From Haloterrigena gelatinilytica (GTDB lineage: Archaea; Halobacteriota; Halobacteria; Halobacteriales; Natrialbaceae), in NCBI RefSeq assembly GCF_013342145.1, contig NZ_JABUQZ010000001.1:3224001-3288000 (forward strand): a stretch of 64,000 nucleotides of DNA, given 5' to 3'. The number at the start of each line of letters is the position of its first letter. Position 1 is the first letter of the stretch. The position numbers and the translations under genes are program-made. Below are positions 17,799 to 26,762 of this stretch, in pieces. The notes below the pieces were generated by a model. It made no database searches and was not told where the DNA came from. It was given only the letters and a program-made list of their open reading frames with translations.

Positions 17799-18518
17799 TC
17801 ACCCTCGAGCGGACGACCGGTCGCGACCGCCGCGCGCGAACTGCAACCCGCCGAACACGACGAGCGTGGCGACGAAGACCAAGACGGCGTCGATCGCGGC
17901 GCCGCTCGTCGCGAGGGCGACGACGCCGACCGCGACGGCGATCGCGAACGCGACCGTCTGCTGGTCGGTCGGGTAGCGGGCCGTCAACCGGTCGGCGACG
18001 ATCAAGAACGCCAGCCCGACGGCGACCCCGGCGACGACGTCGACGAGATAGTGGACTCCCAGCGCGATCCGCGAGGCGGAAACGAGCGAGACGACCGTCG
18101 CCGCAGCGGCGGCCCGCTGGCGGGCCGTCCCGATCGAGAGCCGCCAGGCGAGGCCGCCGTAGACGACCGTCGTCAGGAGGGCGTGTCCGCTCGGGAAGCC
18201 GTAGCCGTCGGCGGTCCCCGTCGCCTCGTACAGCGACCGGGCCAGCGGCCCCAGCGCCTCGAGTTCGGCCAGCGGTTGGCCGGGCCGGGGCAGGGCGAAG
18301 GCGTATTTCAGGGCGGTCACCAGCGAGAAGCCGGCCAGCATCAGCCCGACGAGGACGGCGGCGTCCTCGCGGTCGTCCGGGCGGAGCCAGTAGACGACCC
18401 CGACGAGGAGGGCCAGAAACCAGACGTCCCCCAGCTGGGTCAGGAGGGCGACCAGCAGCGCCGCCCACTCGGGAACGAGCTCTTGGATCTGCGGGAGGAC
18501 ACCGATTCCCCGTGACAT
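17799..18518 (-). CDS. PAP2-family membrane phosphatase
   Basis: A 239-residue integral membrane protein of the type-2 phosphatidic acid phosphatase superfamily. Its three catalytic motifs are ALKYAFALPRPGQP, FPSGHALLTT (PSGH, motif 2) and ALGVHYLVDVVAG (motif 3). Likely dephosphorylates a lipid phosphate or pyrophosphate at the membrane, for example a polyprenyl or archaeal lipid intermediate. It is convergent with the AEC permease. Confidence 0.9.
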   Translation of the reverse strand: MSRGIGVLPQIQELVPEWAALLVALLTQLGDVWFLALLVGVVYWLRPDDREDAAVLVGLMLAGFSLVTALKYAFALPRPGQPLAELEALGPLARSLYEATGTADGYGFPSGHALLTTVVYGGLAWRLSIGTARQRAAAAATVVSLVSASRIALGVHYLVDVVAGVAVGLAFLIVADRLTARYPTDQQTVAFAIAVAVGVVALATSGAAIDAVLVFVATLVVFGGLQFARGGRDRSSARG

Positions 18519-18623
18519 GACCGCCGCTACGCCGACGGCGCACTAATTGGTATCGGCTCGCTTCTGCTCGAGTCACGGGTTACGAGGCCGTTTCTTTTCC
18601 GCGAAACTCGTCTCGTGGCGACC

Positions 18624-19061
18624 ATGGACGAGCAGGCGCGGCTGGCGGAACTGGACGCCGAGAACGCGGAACCGCTCGTAGAAACTGCGCTCGAGACCGA
18701 GTACGTCGACCGACTCGAGCGGTATCTCGACGCCGAACACGACGAGGCGGTGCCGATCGAGAACCCCCGCGCGTTCGAGCGCGGCGACGGCGTCCGAGCC
18801 GTCAGCTTCGAGAGCGAGACGACGGTCGCGGACAGGCCGGCCCTCGCGGTGACGGTCCACGTCGACGACGGAGCGGTCGTGCAGGCGACCGCCGAACGGC
18901 GCGGCCCGGACGTCGACGGGACGGTAGAGCTCCTGTTCCCGGCCGAGATCGCTCCCGATCCGGCCGAGGCGGTGCGAGACCTCTTCGAGGCGAGGGGCCA
19001 GTCCGTCTCGGTGACCGTCGACGAATCGGGCGACGTGACGGCGTACGCGATCGAGGCGTGA
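18624..19061 (+). CDS. Conserved haloarchaeal protein of unknown function
   Basis: A 145-residue acidic soluble protein with no known motif. The N-terminal 40 residues are predicted helical; the remainder alternates short strands, with a duplicated-looking VHVDDGAVVQATAE / VTVDESGDVTAYAIEA pattern. I use the ATG at 18624, since a GTG three codons earlier adds nothing recognisable. It is convergent with the FrhB-like gene, 41 nt away. Confidence 0.7.
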   Translation: MDEQARLAELDAENAEPLVETALETEYVDRLERYLDAEHDEAVPIENPRAFERGDGVRAVSFESETTVADRPALAVTVHVDDGAVVQATAERRGPDVDGTVELLFPAEIAPDPAEAVRDLFEARGQSVSVTVDESGDVTAYAIEA

Positions 19062-19102
19062 ACCGAACGAACGGAAACGAAATCGACGCGAACCGACTCA
19101 GT

Positions 19103-20800
19103 TCAGTGACCCTGGTCGTGCGGGTTCAGGGCGGTGCCGTAGTTCTCGGCGTGGTCGGTGTAGTCGATGAACCGGGGCGCGTCGGGGTCGAAGGGACGCT
19201 CGAGGCTCTCGAAGGCCTTCTTCTTGTCCCAGCCCTGGAGCTTGCCGATCGCCGAGCGATCCTCGAGATCGTGGTAGTCGAGTTTCGGCTCGGTCATTTC
19301 CCAGGCCTTCATCCCCTGGTCGGTCCGGATGATGACGCTCGAGTACTCGTCGGAAGAGCCGACGGAGCCGACGGTGATGTCCGAACAGAAGCCGGTGAAG
19401 TCGGCACACTCGTCACAGCCCTTGAGCGCGGCGTCGTGGAAGTTCTCGATGTCCTCCTCGACGATCATCTCGCCGTCGTGGTCGTAGACCATCATCTTCC
19501 CGTTGAGGACGTCCATCTTGCCGATCTCCGACGGGGAGATGCCGCGCTTCTCCTCGAGCTGTTCGCCCATGAGGCTGTGGTAGTTGAAGTTCTTCGTACA
19601 CATCAGCGCGATCGTGTAGTCGACCGCGCGGATGCCCTCGTTCTGGGCCTGGTAGTCCCACTCGAAGTCCTGCAGGGCGCGGATGCCCTCGATCTCACAC
19701 GGCGTGCCGACGATGGCCAGCGAGAGGTCGTCCCAGTCCTTGTCGGGGAGCTTGTGCTCCCACTGTTTCAGGTCGAGGTTACCGAGCGCGAGCGTCTGGT
19801 TGTAGACGGTGCCGGCGTTCTCGATGAGCTCCTCGGTGGTCGTCGCGAGGAAGCTCTCGGCCTTCCACTCTTCCTCTTCGCTCTCGGTCGCGACGAGGGC
19901 GCCGTCGATCTCGCCCTCCTCGAGCAGCGTCGAGAGGACGCCGGTGACGACGCCGCCGTCCTGGGCCTGATCGGTCCAGTCGTCCTCGACCTTCGCGGAG
20001 AACTCCGTGATCGGATCGCCGGCGCCCTTGACGTTGTCCTCGCCGCCGGTGATCTTCCACTGGCGCTCGTAGCGCATGCCGCCGCGGGGACAGAAGTCCC
20101 AACAGAGCGAACAGCCGGTACACATCTTGACCAGCTTCGGGAGATCGTCCTCGCCGACGCCGATCGAGTCGGACGGGCAGGCGGCGACGCAGGTCCCACA
20201 CTGGATACAGCGGCCTTCGTCGATGACGGCCTCGTCCAGTTCCATGAACCAGGTCTTCTCGTCGGGCGTCTCGATGTCGTTCATCTGCGATCGGATCGAG
20301 TACTCGGGGGTGTCGAGGTCGACGCCCTCCGGAATCCCGACGTGGGTGTCGGGCGCGTCGTCGTAGACGTCCTGGCTGACGCCCTCGGCGGGCTCGGTGA
20401 ACTCGAGTTCGCCGAGTTCGCCCATCTCGTCGACGTTGGCGGCGCCAGCGCCGTCGGTGGCGACGCGCTTGTCGTCGGCCGAGCCTGCGGCCGCGGCCGG
20501 TTCGGCCGTCTTCTCGCCGCAGGTGCAGGTGTCGGGCGAGCAGCTGTCGCCCTCAGTATTACCGCCGTCGGCGGCGATGGCGCCGTCTCGAGCGTGCTCG
20601 GTTCCCTCGCGGGAGCGCGGCGCAGCGCCGCCCGTCTCGGGGAACATGACCGCTTCGTCGTCGTCCGTGTTCGACTCGGGGACGGTCGGGAAGACGCGCT
20701 CCTCGGTCTTAGCCTCGTCCTCGCGGCTCGCGGCTTCGCCGCTCGCTCCCGCTCGCTTCTTCGCGGACTCACTGCGTTCGTCCTCGCCGTTAGTCCCCAT
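19103..20800 (-). CDS. FrhB/FpoF-type coenzyme F420 iron-sulfur protein
   Basis: A 565-residue protein. An acidic, Ala-rich N-terminal region of about 190 residues includes a small Cys cluster CSPDTCTCGEK. Then come two 4Fe-4S motifs, CIQCGTCVAACP and CTGCSLCWDFCP, and an FrhB-type F420-binding domain with IVGTPCEIEGIRALQ, ALMCTKNFNYHS and CDECADFTGFCSDI. Relatives oxidise or reduce F420H2 (FrhB, FpoF, the Fsr N-terminal half). It overlaps the end of the sulfite/nitrite reductase gene by 11 nt, so it is a likely electron donor for it. An ATG at 20809 would add three residues. Confidence 0.85.
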   Translation of the reverse strand: MGTNGEDERSESAKKRAGASGEAASREDEAKTEERVFPTVPESNTDDDEAVMFPETGGAAPRSREGTEHARDGAIAADGGNTEGDSCSPDTCTCGEKTAEPAAAAGSADDKRVATDGAGAANVDEMGELGELEFTEPAEGVSQDVYDDAPDTHVGIPEGVDLDTPEYSIRSQMNDIETPDEKTWFMELDEAVIDEGRCIQCGTCVAACPSDSIGVGEDDLPKLVKMCTGCSLCWDFCPRGGMRYERQWKITGGEDNVKGAGDPITEFSAKVEDDWTDQAQDGGVVTGVLSTLLEEGEIDGALVATESEEEEWKAESFLATTTEELIENAGTVYNQTLALGNLDLKQWEHKLPDKDWDDLSLAIVGTPCEIEGIRALQDFEWDYQAQNEGIRAVDYTIALMCTKNFNYHSLMGEQLEEKRGISPSEIGKMDVLNGKMMVYDHDGEMIVEEDIENFHDAALKGCDECADFTGFCSDITVGSVGSSDEYSSVIIRTDQGMKAWEMTEPKLDYHDLEDRSAIGKLQGWDKKKAFESLERPFDPDAPRFIDYTDHAENYGTALNPHDQGH

Positions 20801-22490
20801 GGGCAACACCTCGTGCGACCGGCGCGTCGGCCCCTTGCATGATCTTGCGAAGGCGCTCGTTGTCGACGCGGCGGGTCCACTCGTAGAACTTCTCGCCGTC
20901 GTCGCGACCCTCGCTGTAGGCCTCGAACAGCTGTTCGAGGGCGGGGATCACGGCGTGGGCGGGCACGGCGTTCTCGACCCAGTCGAGGAACTCGTTGTCG
21001 GCGCCGAGCGAGCCGCCGAGACCGAAGTCCATCCCTTCGACGATGTTGTCGCCCTCGGCGTTGGTGCTGTTCTCGTCCTCGACTTTGACCGTCTCGCCGC
21101 GGAAGCCGATGTCGGCGATCTGGGGCTGGGCGCAGGACGCCGAGCAGCCGGACATGTGCATCCGGATGGCCTCGATGTCGTCGGGGACGTCGATGCGCTC
21201 GTCGAGCTCGCGGGCCCAGCGCTTGGTTCGCTTTTTCGTCTCGATGATGGCGTAGTTACAGAACTCGTTGCCCGTACAGCCGACCGCACCGCGGGAGAAC
21301 GGCCCCGGATCGGGGCTGTATTCCCGGGCGAACGGCTCCGCGAGGAGATCGTCGACGTTCTCCTCGGGGATGTGGGTGATCAGGAAGTTCTGATCGGTCG
21401 CCAGACGCACGGAGGCGTCCTCGGTCCCGTACTTCTTCGCGGCGCGGGCCGCCGCGGCGAACTCGTCGCCGCCCATGCGGCCGGCGATCACGTTGAAGCC
21501 GACGTAGTTGAGCCCGTCCTGCTTCTGCTCGTGGACGCCGACGTGGTCGCCCTGGTAGCCGACGGTCAGGTTCTCGCCGCCGGTGGGCAGGTCGATCGTA
21601 CAGCGGTCGCGGACGGCCTCCTCGAACTTCTCGGGACCCATCTGCTCGACGAGGTACCGCATGCGGCAGACGCCGCGGTTGTTGCGGTCGCCGAGTTCCT
21701 TGAACGTCTGGGCGACGGCGCGGCAGAACTCCACGGCGTTCTCGGGTCGGATGAAGACGTCGAGCTCCGAGCCCATCCGCGGACCGTCGGAGAGACCGCC
21801 GCCGACGCGGGCGTGGAAGCCGTAGAGGTACTCGCCGTCGATCTCCTTCTTCGCGGGGACGAGACCGACGTCGTTGATCTGGGACTGCGCGCAGTCGTGG
21901 GCGCAGCCGGTGATCGTGATCTTGAACTTCCGCGGGAGGTTCGCGTACTCGCGGTTGTTCGTGAAGTAGTCGGAGACGGCGTCGATGACCGGTTGCGCGT
22001 TGAAGCACTCGTGGTCGTCGAGACCGGCGGCGGGGCAGCCGAGGACGTTCCGGGCGGAGTCCCCGCAGCCCTGAACCGTCGTCAGGCCGACCTCGTCGTA
22101 CCGTTCCCACATCTCCGGAACGTCCTCGACGCGGATCCAGTGTTTCTGGATGTCCTGGCGGGTCGTGATGTCGAGGTAGGCGTCGCCCCAGAGTTCGTTC
22201 TGCTCTTCGCCGCCGTACTCCTCGGGAGCGACGGCGTAATCCTCGGTGACCTCGCCGATGACCTCGGCCTGCTCGGGCGTGAGCTTGCCGCCCGGCACCT
22301 TGGTCCGGATCATGAAGTAGCCCTCCTGCTTCTGGGCGTACATGCCGGCCCACTTCAGACGCTCCCATTCGCCGCCGCCGGCGCGCTCCTCGATTTCCTC
22401 GAAGGAGAGCTCCTCGTCGGCGTAATCGTAGACGTCGTCGATAACGTCGAGCGGGTGCTTGTTCTGTTTGTATTGTTCCGTCGTATTCAT
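20790..22490 (-). CDS. Siroheme sulfite/nitrite reductase
   Basis: A 566-residue two-repeat siroheme reductase, six-electron reduction of sulfite to sulfide or nitrite to ammonia. The siroheme-4Fe4S ligands are in GCTGNEFCNYA (C-x5-C) and SGCSASCAQPQ (C-x3-C). The first half carries the related but degenerate TGCAHDCAQSQINDVG. The ATG at 22490 is chosen, because the upstream extension is not conserved in composition. The next gene encodes an F420/Fe-S protein and overlaps it, which points to F420H2-linked assimilatory reduction rather than plain ferredoxin dependence. Substrate choice cannot be settled from the sequence. Confidence 0.88.
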   Translation of the reverse strand: MNTTEQYKQNKHPLDVIDDVYDYADEELSFEEIEERAGGGEWERLKWAGMYAQKQEGYFMIRTKVPGGKLTPEQAEVIGEVTEDYAVAPEEYGGEEQNELWGDAYLDITTRQDIQKHWIRVEDVPEMWERYDEVGLTTVQGCGDSARNVLGCPAAGLDDHECFNAQPVIDAVSDYFTNNREYANLPRKFKITITGCAHDCAQSQINDVGLVPAKKEIDGEYLYGFHARVGGGLSDGPRMGSELDVFIRPENAVEFCRAVAQTFKELGDRNNRGVCRMRYLVEQMGPEKFEEAVRDRCTIDLPTGGENLTVGYQGDHVGVHEQKQDGLNYVGFNVIAGRMGGDEFAAAARAAKKYGTEDASVRLATDQNFLITHIPEENVDDLLAEPFAREYSPDPGPFSRGAVGCTGNEFCNYAIIETKKRTKRWARELDERIDVPDDIEAIRMHMSGCSASCAQPQIADIGFRGETVKVEDENSTNAEGDNIVEGMDFGLGGSLGADNEFLDWVENAVPAHAVIPALEQLFEAYSEGRDDGEKFYEWTRRVDNERLRKIMQGADAPVARGVAHGD

Positions 22491-22773
22491 AGATACCACC
22501 GCTGGCGAGCGCTGCCAGTAGCCAGCGCGGTCACAGTATCGTGAAGGACCATCGTTTAGCGGGTAGTAACACCCTAGCCCTATACCACCCTGCAAAGGGG
22601 CGAATCATGACGAGGGTCATCCGAACAAGAAAATATTGCCTCCTTCCGAAGCCGCGACTCTCCTTGCAGTCGAGAGACCCCCTCGAAGCGGACGGTAACG
22701 GAGTTAGATCGGTCCGCTCGATCGAAGGTCGTCACCGATGCATGCAGTATTTTCCGGTAATTGAGCGGCCGTC

Positions 22774-23358
22774 TCAGTGGAAACAGGCGACGGGGTCGCC
22801 CGCGCTCCGCGGGTCGGGATCGAACGTCGGCTCGTCGGCGAGGCCGGCGTAGCGAGCCCGGAGGACGATCCGGTCGTCGAGGTAGTAGGTGACGCGGATG
22901 GACCGCTCCGATTCCTCGGGCGTTCGTCGTATTTTGGTCGTCAGATCGTAGACGAGCGAGACCAGTTTCGCCTCGCGATCGGACTCCGCGTCGACCGGTT
23001 TCGCGTCCCTCGCCTCGAGGTCGAACTCGAACTCCTCGGTCTCAGACCCGTACTCCTCGAGAAAGGCGTTGTGCTGGTACGCCGCTTCGAAATCGCGGAC
23101 GTACTCGCCGGCCGACTCGAGCAGCGGGTCCGGCGGGGTCGGATACGTCGCGGGTTCGAGAGCTTCGTCGCGGACGGGCGGGGACGGGTCAGGCCGATCG
23201 ACGTCGTCGCAGTCGAACTCGTCGGCCGGGACGACGCCGGAATCGAGCGACTCTTCGGACTCCGAATTCGTGAGATCGCCTTCGAAACAGCCTGCAGCCC
23301 CCAGAGACAGCCCCACCATCGATGTGAGAAGGGCGCGGCGGGAACGGGGTTTGCGCAT
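22774..23358 (-). CDS. Lipoprotein of unknown function
   Basis: A 194-residue protein with signal MRKPRSRRALLTSMVG, followed by LSLGAAGC, a lipobox with Cys24. The mature part is acidic, Pro/Glu-rich at first, then mixed alpha/beta. No known domain. The C-terminus ends GDPVACFH, a pattern also found in other haloarchaeal lipoproteins. It sits alone between the reductase pair and ftsY. Confidence 0.75.
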   Translation of the reverse strand: MRKPRSRRALLTSMVGLSLGAAGCFEGDLTNSESEESLDSGVVPADEFDCDDVDRPDPSPPVRDEALEPATYPTPPDPLLESAGEYVRDFEAAYQHNAFLEEYGSETEEFEFDLEARDAKPVDAESDREAKLVSLVYDLTTKIRRTPEESERSIRVTYYLDDRIVLRARYAGLADEPTFDPDPRSAGDPVACFH

Positions 23359-23496
23359 ACATTGGTGTCAGACAGATATTATATGTAAGTTTCGTATTTC
23401 CGTCGAATGCCGGTTCGTCGGTCCGCGCCTCGAAGGAGAATCGACGAGTTGCGACCGCGAAGTAGCCGGAATCGACGCCGGAACGCCGTTCGATCG

Positions 23497-25131
23497 CTAT
23501 TCGTCGTCCTCGAGCAAGCGATCGACCATCTCGTCGGGGTCGAACGGGTCGATGTCGTCGTACCCCTGACCGACGCCGAGGAACAGGATCGGCTTCCCGG
23601 TGACGTGTGCGATCGAGATCGCCGCGCCGCCGTTGGAGTCGGCGTCGGCTTTCGTCAGGATCGCCCCGTCGATCTCGGCGGCCTCGTTGAACTCGCGAGC
23701 GCGGTTGACGGCGTCCTGTCCGGCGACGGCCTCGTCGACGAACAGCGTCATGTCCGGGCCGACGACGCGATCGATCTTCTCGAGTTGGTCCATCAGCCCC
23801 TCGTTGGTGTGGAGCCGACCCGCGGTGTCGCCGAGCACGATGTCGATGTCGTTGGCCTCGGCGTACTCGACGCCGTCGTAGAGCACGGCGGCGGGATCGC
23901 CGCCCTGTTCGTGGGTGATGAGCTTCGTACCGAGCGCCTCGGCGTGTTGCTCGATCTGCTCGTTGGCCCCGGCGCGGTACGTGTCCCCGTTCGCCATCAC
24001 CGTCGAGAAGCCCCGCTCCTCGAAGTAGCGGCTCAGCTTCGCGATCGACGTCGTCTTCCCGACGCCGTTGACGCCGGTGAAGACGATGGTAACCGGCTTG
24101 TCCGCGGCGGCGATGCGCTCGTCGAAGTCGAACTGACCGACGCTGATCACGTCGTAGATCGCGTCGCGTAACGCCTCCTCGATCACGTCGCCCGTCGAGG
24201 TCGTGAACGAGCGGGTTTCCCCGATCAGTTCGTCTCGCAGGTTGTCGAGGATCTCCTCGGTGACGCCCATCTCCACGTCGCTCGAGAGCAACGCCATCTC
24301 GAGTTCGTGCAGGGGGCCCTCGAGGTCTTCCTCCTCGATGACGAACTTCCCCTTGACGAGCGAGCGGGCCTTGGTACCGAACCCGGTCGAGGAGGACTCC
24401 TCGTCGGCGTCCGCGTCCGCGTCCGCGTCCACCTCCTCATCGTCGTCCTCGAGCGCGTCGGCCTCGGCCGCGTCGGCCGTCTCGGCCTCGAGTTCGCTCT
24501 CGGCTGCGTCGGCCGACTCGACGTCGGCAGCCGGTTCGTCCTCGGTCTCGTCCGTCTCCTCGTCGGGCTCGCTGCCGCGTTTGATGATTCCCTTGAGGTC
24601 GAGTCCGGAGCTCTCCTCCTCGTCGGCTTCGGGCTCCGGCTCCGCCTCTGTTTCGGGTTCGGGCTCCGGCTCCGCCTCTGTTTCGGGTTCGGGCTCTGGC
24701 TCCGCCTCTGTTTCGGGTTCGGGCTCGGCCTCGGGTTCCGGCTCCGCGGCCGACGGATCGTCCGTCGACGCCGCGCCGGCTGTCTCGGCCGCGTCGGCCG
24801 TCTCAGCCGCGTCGGGGGTCGACGCGGGTTCCGGCTCGTCGGCCTCCGGTTCGGCGCCGGCCGCCGTCGTCTCGTTCGGCGCCGCCGTCTCGGCCTCGAG
24901 TTCGCTCTCGGGCTCGTCGACCGGTTCACCGGTGGTATCAGGAGCGTCCGGAGTCGTCGCGTCGTCCTCGCCGGCCGCGGCCGCGTCGGCTGCCGGCTCG
25001 GACTCGGCCTCGATCTCCTCGGCTTGCGCCTCCTCGAGTTCGTCCTCGTCGACCTCCTCGACGTTCTCTTCGGCGGCTTCTTCGGCGTCTTTCCGGAAGC
25101 TCCCGAGTTTCTCCTTCAGGTTGTCAAACAT
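23497..25131 (-). CDS. ftsY: SRP receptor GTPase
   Basis: Docks the SRP-ribosome complex at the membrane. The 544 residues comprise an unusually long acidic N-terminal region (about 1-240) rich in Glu, Pro and Ala, then the NG domain. The P-loop GVNGVGKTTS starts at 353, followed by GDTAGRLHTN and TKADADSNGG. The acidic region includes a perfect 30-bp repeat in three copies at 24631-24720. It follows pfdA by 21 nt in a conserved archaeal gene order. Confidence 0.96.
   Translation of the reverse strand: MFDNLKEKLGSFRKDAEEAAEENVEEVDEDELEEAQAEEIEAESEPAADAAAAGEDDATTPDAPDTTGEPVDEPESELEAETAAPNETTAAGAEPEADEPEPASTPDAAETADAAETAGAASTDDPSAAEPEPEAEPEPETEAEPEPEPETEAEPEPEPETEAEPEPEADEEESSGLDLKGIIKRGSEPDEETDETEDEPAADVESADAAESELEAETADAAEADALEDDDEEVDADADADADEESSSTGFGTKARSLVKGKFVIEEEDLEGPLHELEMALLSSDVEMGVTEEILDNLRDELIGETRSFTTSTGDVIEEALRDAIYDVISVGQFDFDERIAAADKPVTIVFTGVNGVGKTTSIAKLSRYFEERGFSTVMANGDTYRAGANEQIEQHAEALGTKLITHEQGGDPAAVLYDGVEYAEANDIDIVLGDTAGRLHTNEGLMDQLEKIDRVVGPDMTLFVDEAVAGQDAVNRAREFNEAAEIDGAILTKADADSNGGAAISIAHVTGKPILFLGVGQGYDDIDPFDPDEMVDRLLEDDE
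24631..24720 (-). repeat. Three 30-bp tandem repeats inside ftsY
   Basis: Three copies of a 30-bp unit (24631-24660, 24661-24690, 24691-24720) in the ftsY acidic linker, identical except for C to T at one base in the third. Each encodes ten residues of Glu/Pro/Thr/Ala. The length is a multiple of three, so copy number can change without breaking the frame. Confidence 0.9.
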
Positions 25132-25152
25132 GGTGGGAAAGGGGGCCCGTCG

Positions 25153-25602
25153 TTACTCGTCGGGCTGTTGACCCTGGCCCATCTGCTGCATCTGCTGTTG
25201 CATCGCCTGCTGCTGAAGCTGCTGGGCCTGCTGCTCGAGCTCCTCGCTCTCGGTCTCGAGCTCGGCGATCTCGCTGTTGATCTCGTCGATCCGGTCGTCG
25301 AGGTTCTCCTTCTTGCTTTCGAGGGCGTCGACGGCGTCGTCCTCCTCGAGTTCCGCGGCGTAGTCGGCGCCGAGTTCGACGATCACTTCGTCGATGTCCT
25401 CGATGGTGGCTCGAAGGTAGGCGCCGCCGCCGATGGGCACCTGTACCGTCGAGTCCGTATCCAGCGTCTCGAGGGCCTCGATGGCCTCGTCGGTCTCGGT
25501 TTTCTGTTGCTGGACGCCCTCGACGCTCTGTTCGAGTGCCTCGATCTGTTCTTCGATCTCCTGTAGCTCCTGGGACAGCTGCTGTAGTTGTTGCTGACTC
25601 AT
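25153..25602 (-). CDS. pfdA: Prefoldin alpha subunit
   Basis: A chaperone subunit that hands unfolded protein to the thermosome. The 149 residues form two long coiled coils at each end (QLSQELQEIEEQIEALEQSV; LDDRIDEINSEIAELETESE) joined by beta hairpins (VPIGGGAYLRATIED), the classic prefoldin-alpha layout. The Gln/Met-rich tail is typical of haloarchaea. The ATG at 25602 overlaps the stop of rpl18a (ATGA), so both are read from one transcript. Confidence 0.95.
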   Translation of the reverse strand: MSQQQLQQLSQELQEIEEQIEALEQSVEGVQQQKTETDEAIEALETLDTDSTVQVPIGGGAYLRATIEDIDEVIVELGADYAAELEEDDAVDALESKKENLDDRIDEINSEIAELETESEELEQQAQQLQQQAMQQQMQQMGQGQQPDE

Positions 25603-25775
25603 TGTTGGGTATCGTCCTCGAGTTCGATCTGTCTTCGCTTCGGTCCGCATCGACTCTCGAGCCGAGAGAGAACGCGTTCGCAACCGACGCTCTCGTTTTC
25701 GGTCACGGCCGCGGTTTCGCGGCGCGCGAAACCGTCGTAATCGGCAACCCGGCCGGTGACCGCAAACCGACTCAT
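25599..25775 (-). CDS. rpl18a: 50S ribosomal protein L18a (LX/L20a)
   Basis: A 58-residue protein with the LX pattern: N-terminal MSRFAVTGRVADYDGFARRE, central ESVGCERVLSRLESR, and the C-terminal KRRQIELED signature. It overlaps pfdA by 4 nt, matching the usual haloarchaeal order rpl18a-pfdA-ftsY. It is somewhat divergent, with two Cys residues. In many relatives tif6 lies directly upstream; here about 1 kb with two other genes intervenes. Confidence 0.85.
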   Translation of the reverse strand: MSRFAVTGRVADYDGFARRETAAVTENESVGCERVLSRLESRCGPKRRQIELEDDTQQ

Positions 25776-26108
25776 GGCTATGACTCCGGCAGGCAGTCGG
25801 AAGAATGTTCCTTTCCATCGAAGCCCCGACACCGTTCGCGGTAGCCGTCGGCGTTCCGGCGGTCTCCGGACCGAACGGCCGATATCTGACCGGGCTGCCG
25901 CCGGAAGAGCCGCCGGGGAACGTACGCGGGCCGCGTTTCCGGCGACCGATCGCGGCGGGTTCGACGCCGTCGAACTCGGAGGGCGGGTTCCCGTCGGTCG
26001 CGTCCTGAGACGGCGCCGTCTCGTCCTGCGGAGTCGCGTCGCTACGACGGTCAGGGTATCGCGAGGGGCTAACTGACTTTGCGCGCGGCGTCGTAGCTCC
26101 GCCGAACC
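25776..26108. other. Gene-free divergent region between rpl18a and ASCH gene
   Basis: About 330 bases between divergent starts. I find no gene or structured element. A GGAA-CATTC-TTCC inverted motif lies near 25799-25814 on the rpl18a side. No strong TATA box is evident for either gene. Confidence 0.5.
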
Positions 26109-26420
26109 ATGACCGAACTCGACGCCGACGACCTGCTGCCCAGCGACCGAATGCGCAATCACGTCCTCGAGGGCGAGGTCACCCAGATCCACCGCGGCCA
26201 CCGGTACGCCGAGGAAGGCGACACGTTCGCCATCGACGACACGACCTTCGAGGTGACCGACGTGACCGAACGGACGCTCGGCGATCTGACCGACGAAGAC
26301 GCCCGAGCCGAGGGGATGGACGACCTCGAGGGGTATCGGCGCCTGCTCGAGCGCGCCCACGACGACTTCGAGTGGGACGACGATAGCGAGGTCGTCCGCC
26401 ACCGGTTCGAACCGCGATAG
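26109..26420 (+). CDS. ASCH-domain protein
   Basis: A 103-residue ASCH domain protein. The family features are VLEGEVTQIHRGHRYAEEGD near the start, FEVTDVTERTLGDLTDEDAR in the middle, and GYRRLLERAHDDFEWDDD near the end. ASCH domains bind RNA or modified nucleosides, and some hydrolyse N4-acetylcytidine; the role here is unknown. It sits reversed inside the ribosomal/targeting block, which fits an RNA-related role but is only context. Confidence 0.85.
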   Translation: MTELDADDLLPSDRMRNHVLEGEVTQIHRGHRYAEEGDTFAIDDTTFEVTDVTERTLGDLTDEDARAEGMDDLEGYRRLLERAHDDFEWDDDSEVVRHRFEPR

Positions 26421-26461
26421 CCGGTCCGTGATCCCGCGATTCGCGGCGTCGTCAGCCGGAG

Positions 26462-26674
26462 TCAGTCGAGTATCGACCGCATCAATGCGGTGACGAGCAC
26501 GAACGTCGTTGCGAACACGATCCCGCTACGCGCCGCGTCGGCGAGCGGTTCGGAGCGGACCGCGGCGTAACCGACGCGGGTGACGAGCGGACAGAGGAAC
26601 AGCAGTCCGTAGTAGGGTACCGGATGGCGTTCGAGATACGCCTCGACCCTCCAGTATCGGGTTCGAAGCGACAT
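26462..26674 (-). CDS. Small membrane protein of unknown function
   Basis: A 70-residue protein with two hydrophobic segments (YYGLLFLCPLVTRVGYAAV and ARSGIVFATTFVLVTALM) after a basic N-terminus with ERHPVPYY. No family is recognised. Convergent with the ASCH gene. Confidence 0.6.
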   Translation of the reverse strand: MSLRTRYWRVEAYLERHPVPYYGLLFLCPLVTRVGYAAVRSEPLADAARSGIVFATTFVLVTALMRSILD

Positions 26675-26762
26675 CTCCCACTCGAGACCACGTCCAGCCC
26701 CGACAAAAGGAGTAGCGTTCCGAAACGTTCCGGAGAGAACGAACCGTCGGTCGAACGGCCGA

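Noticed and set aside
19058-20842. 594-residue frame on the plus strand
   Set aside because: It is the mirror of the FrhB-type gene, whose 4Fe-4S motifs leave no doubt about the real frame.
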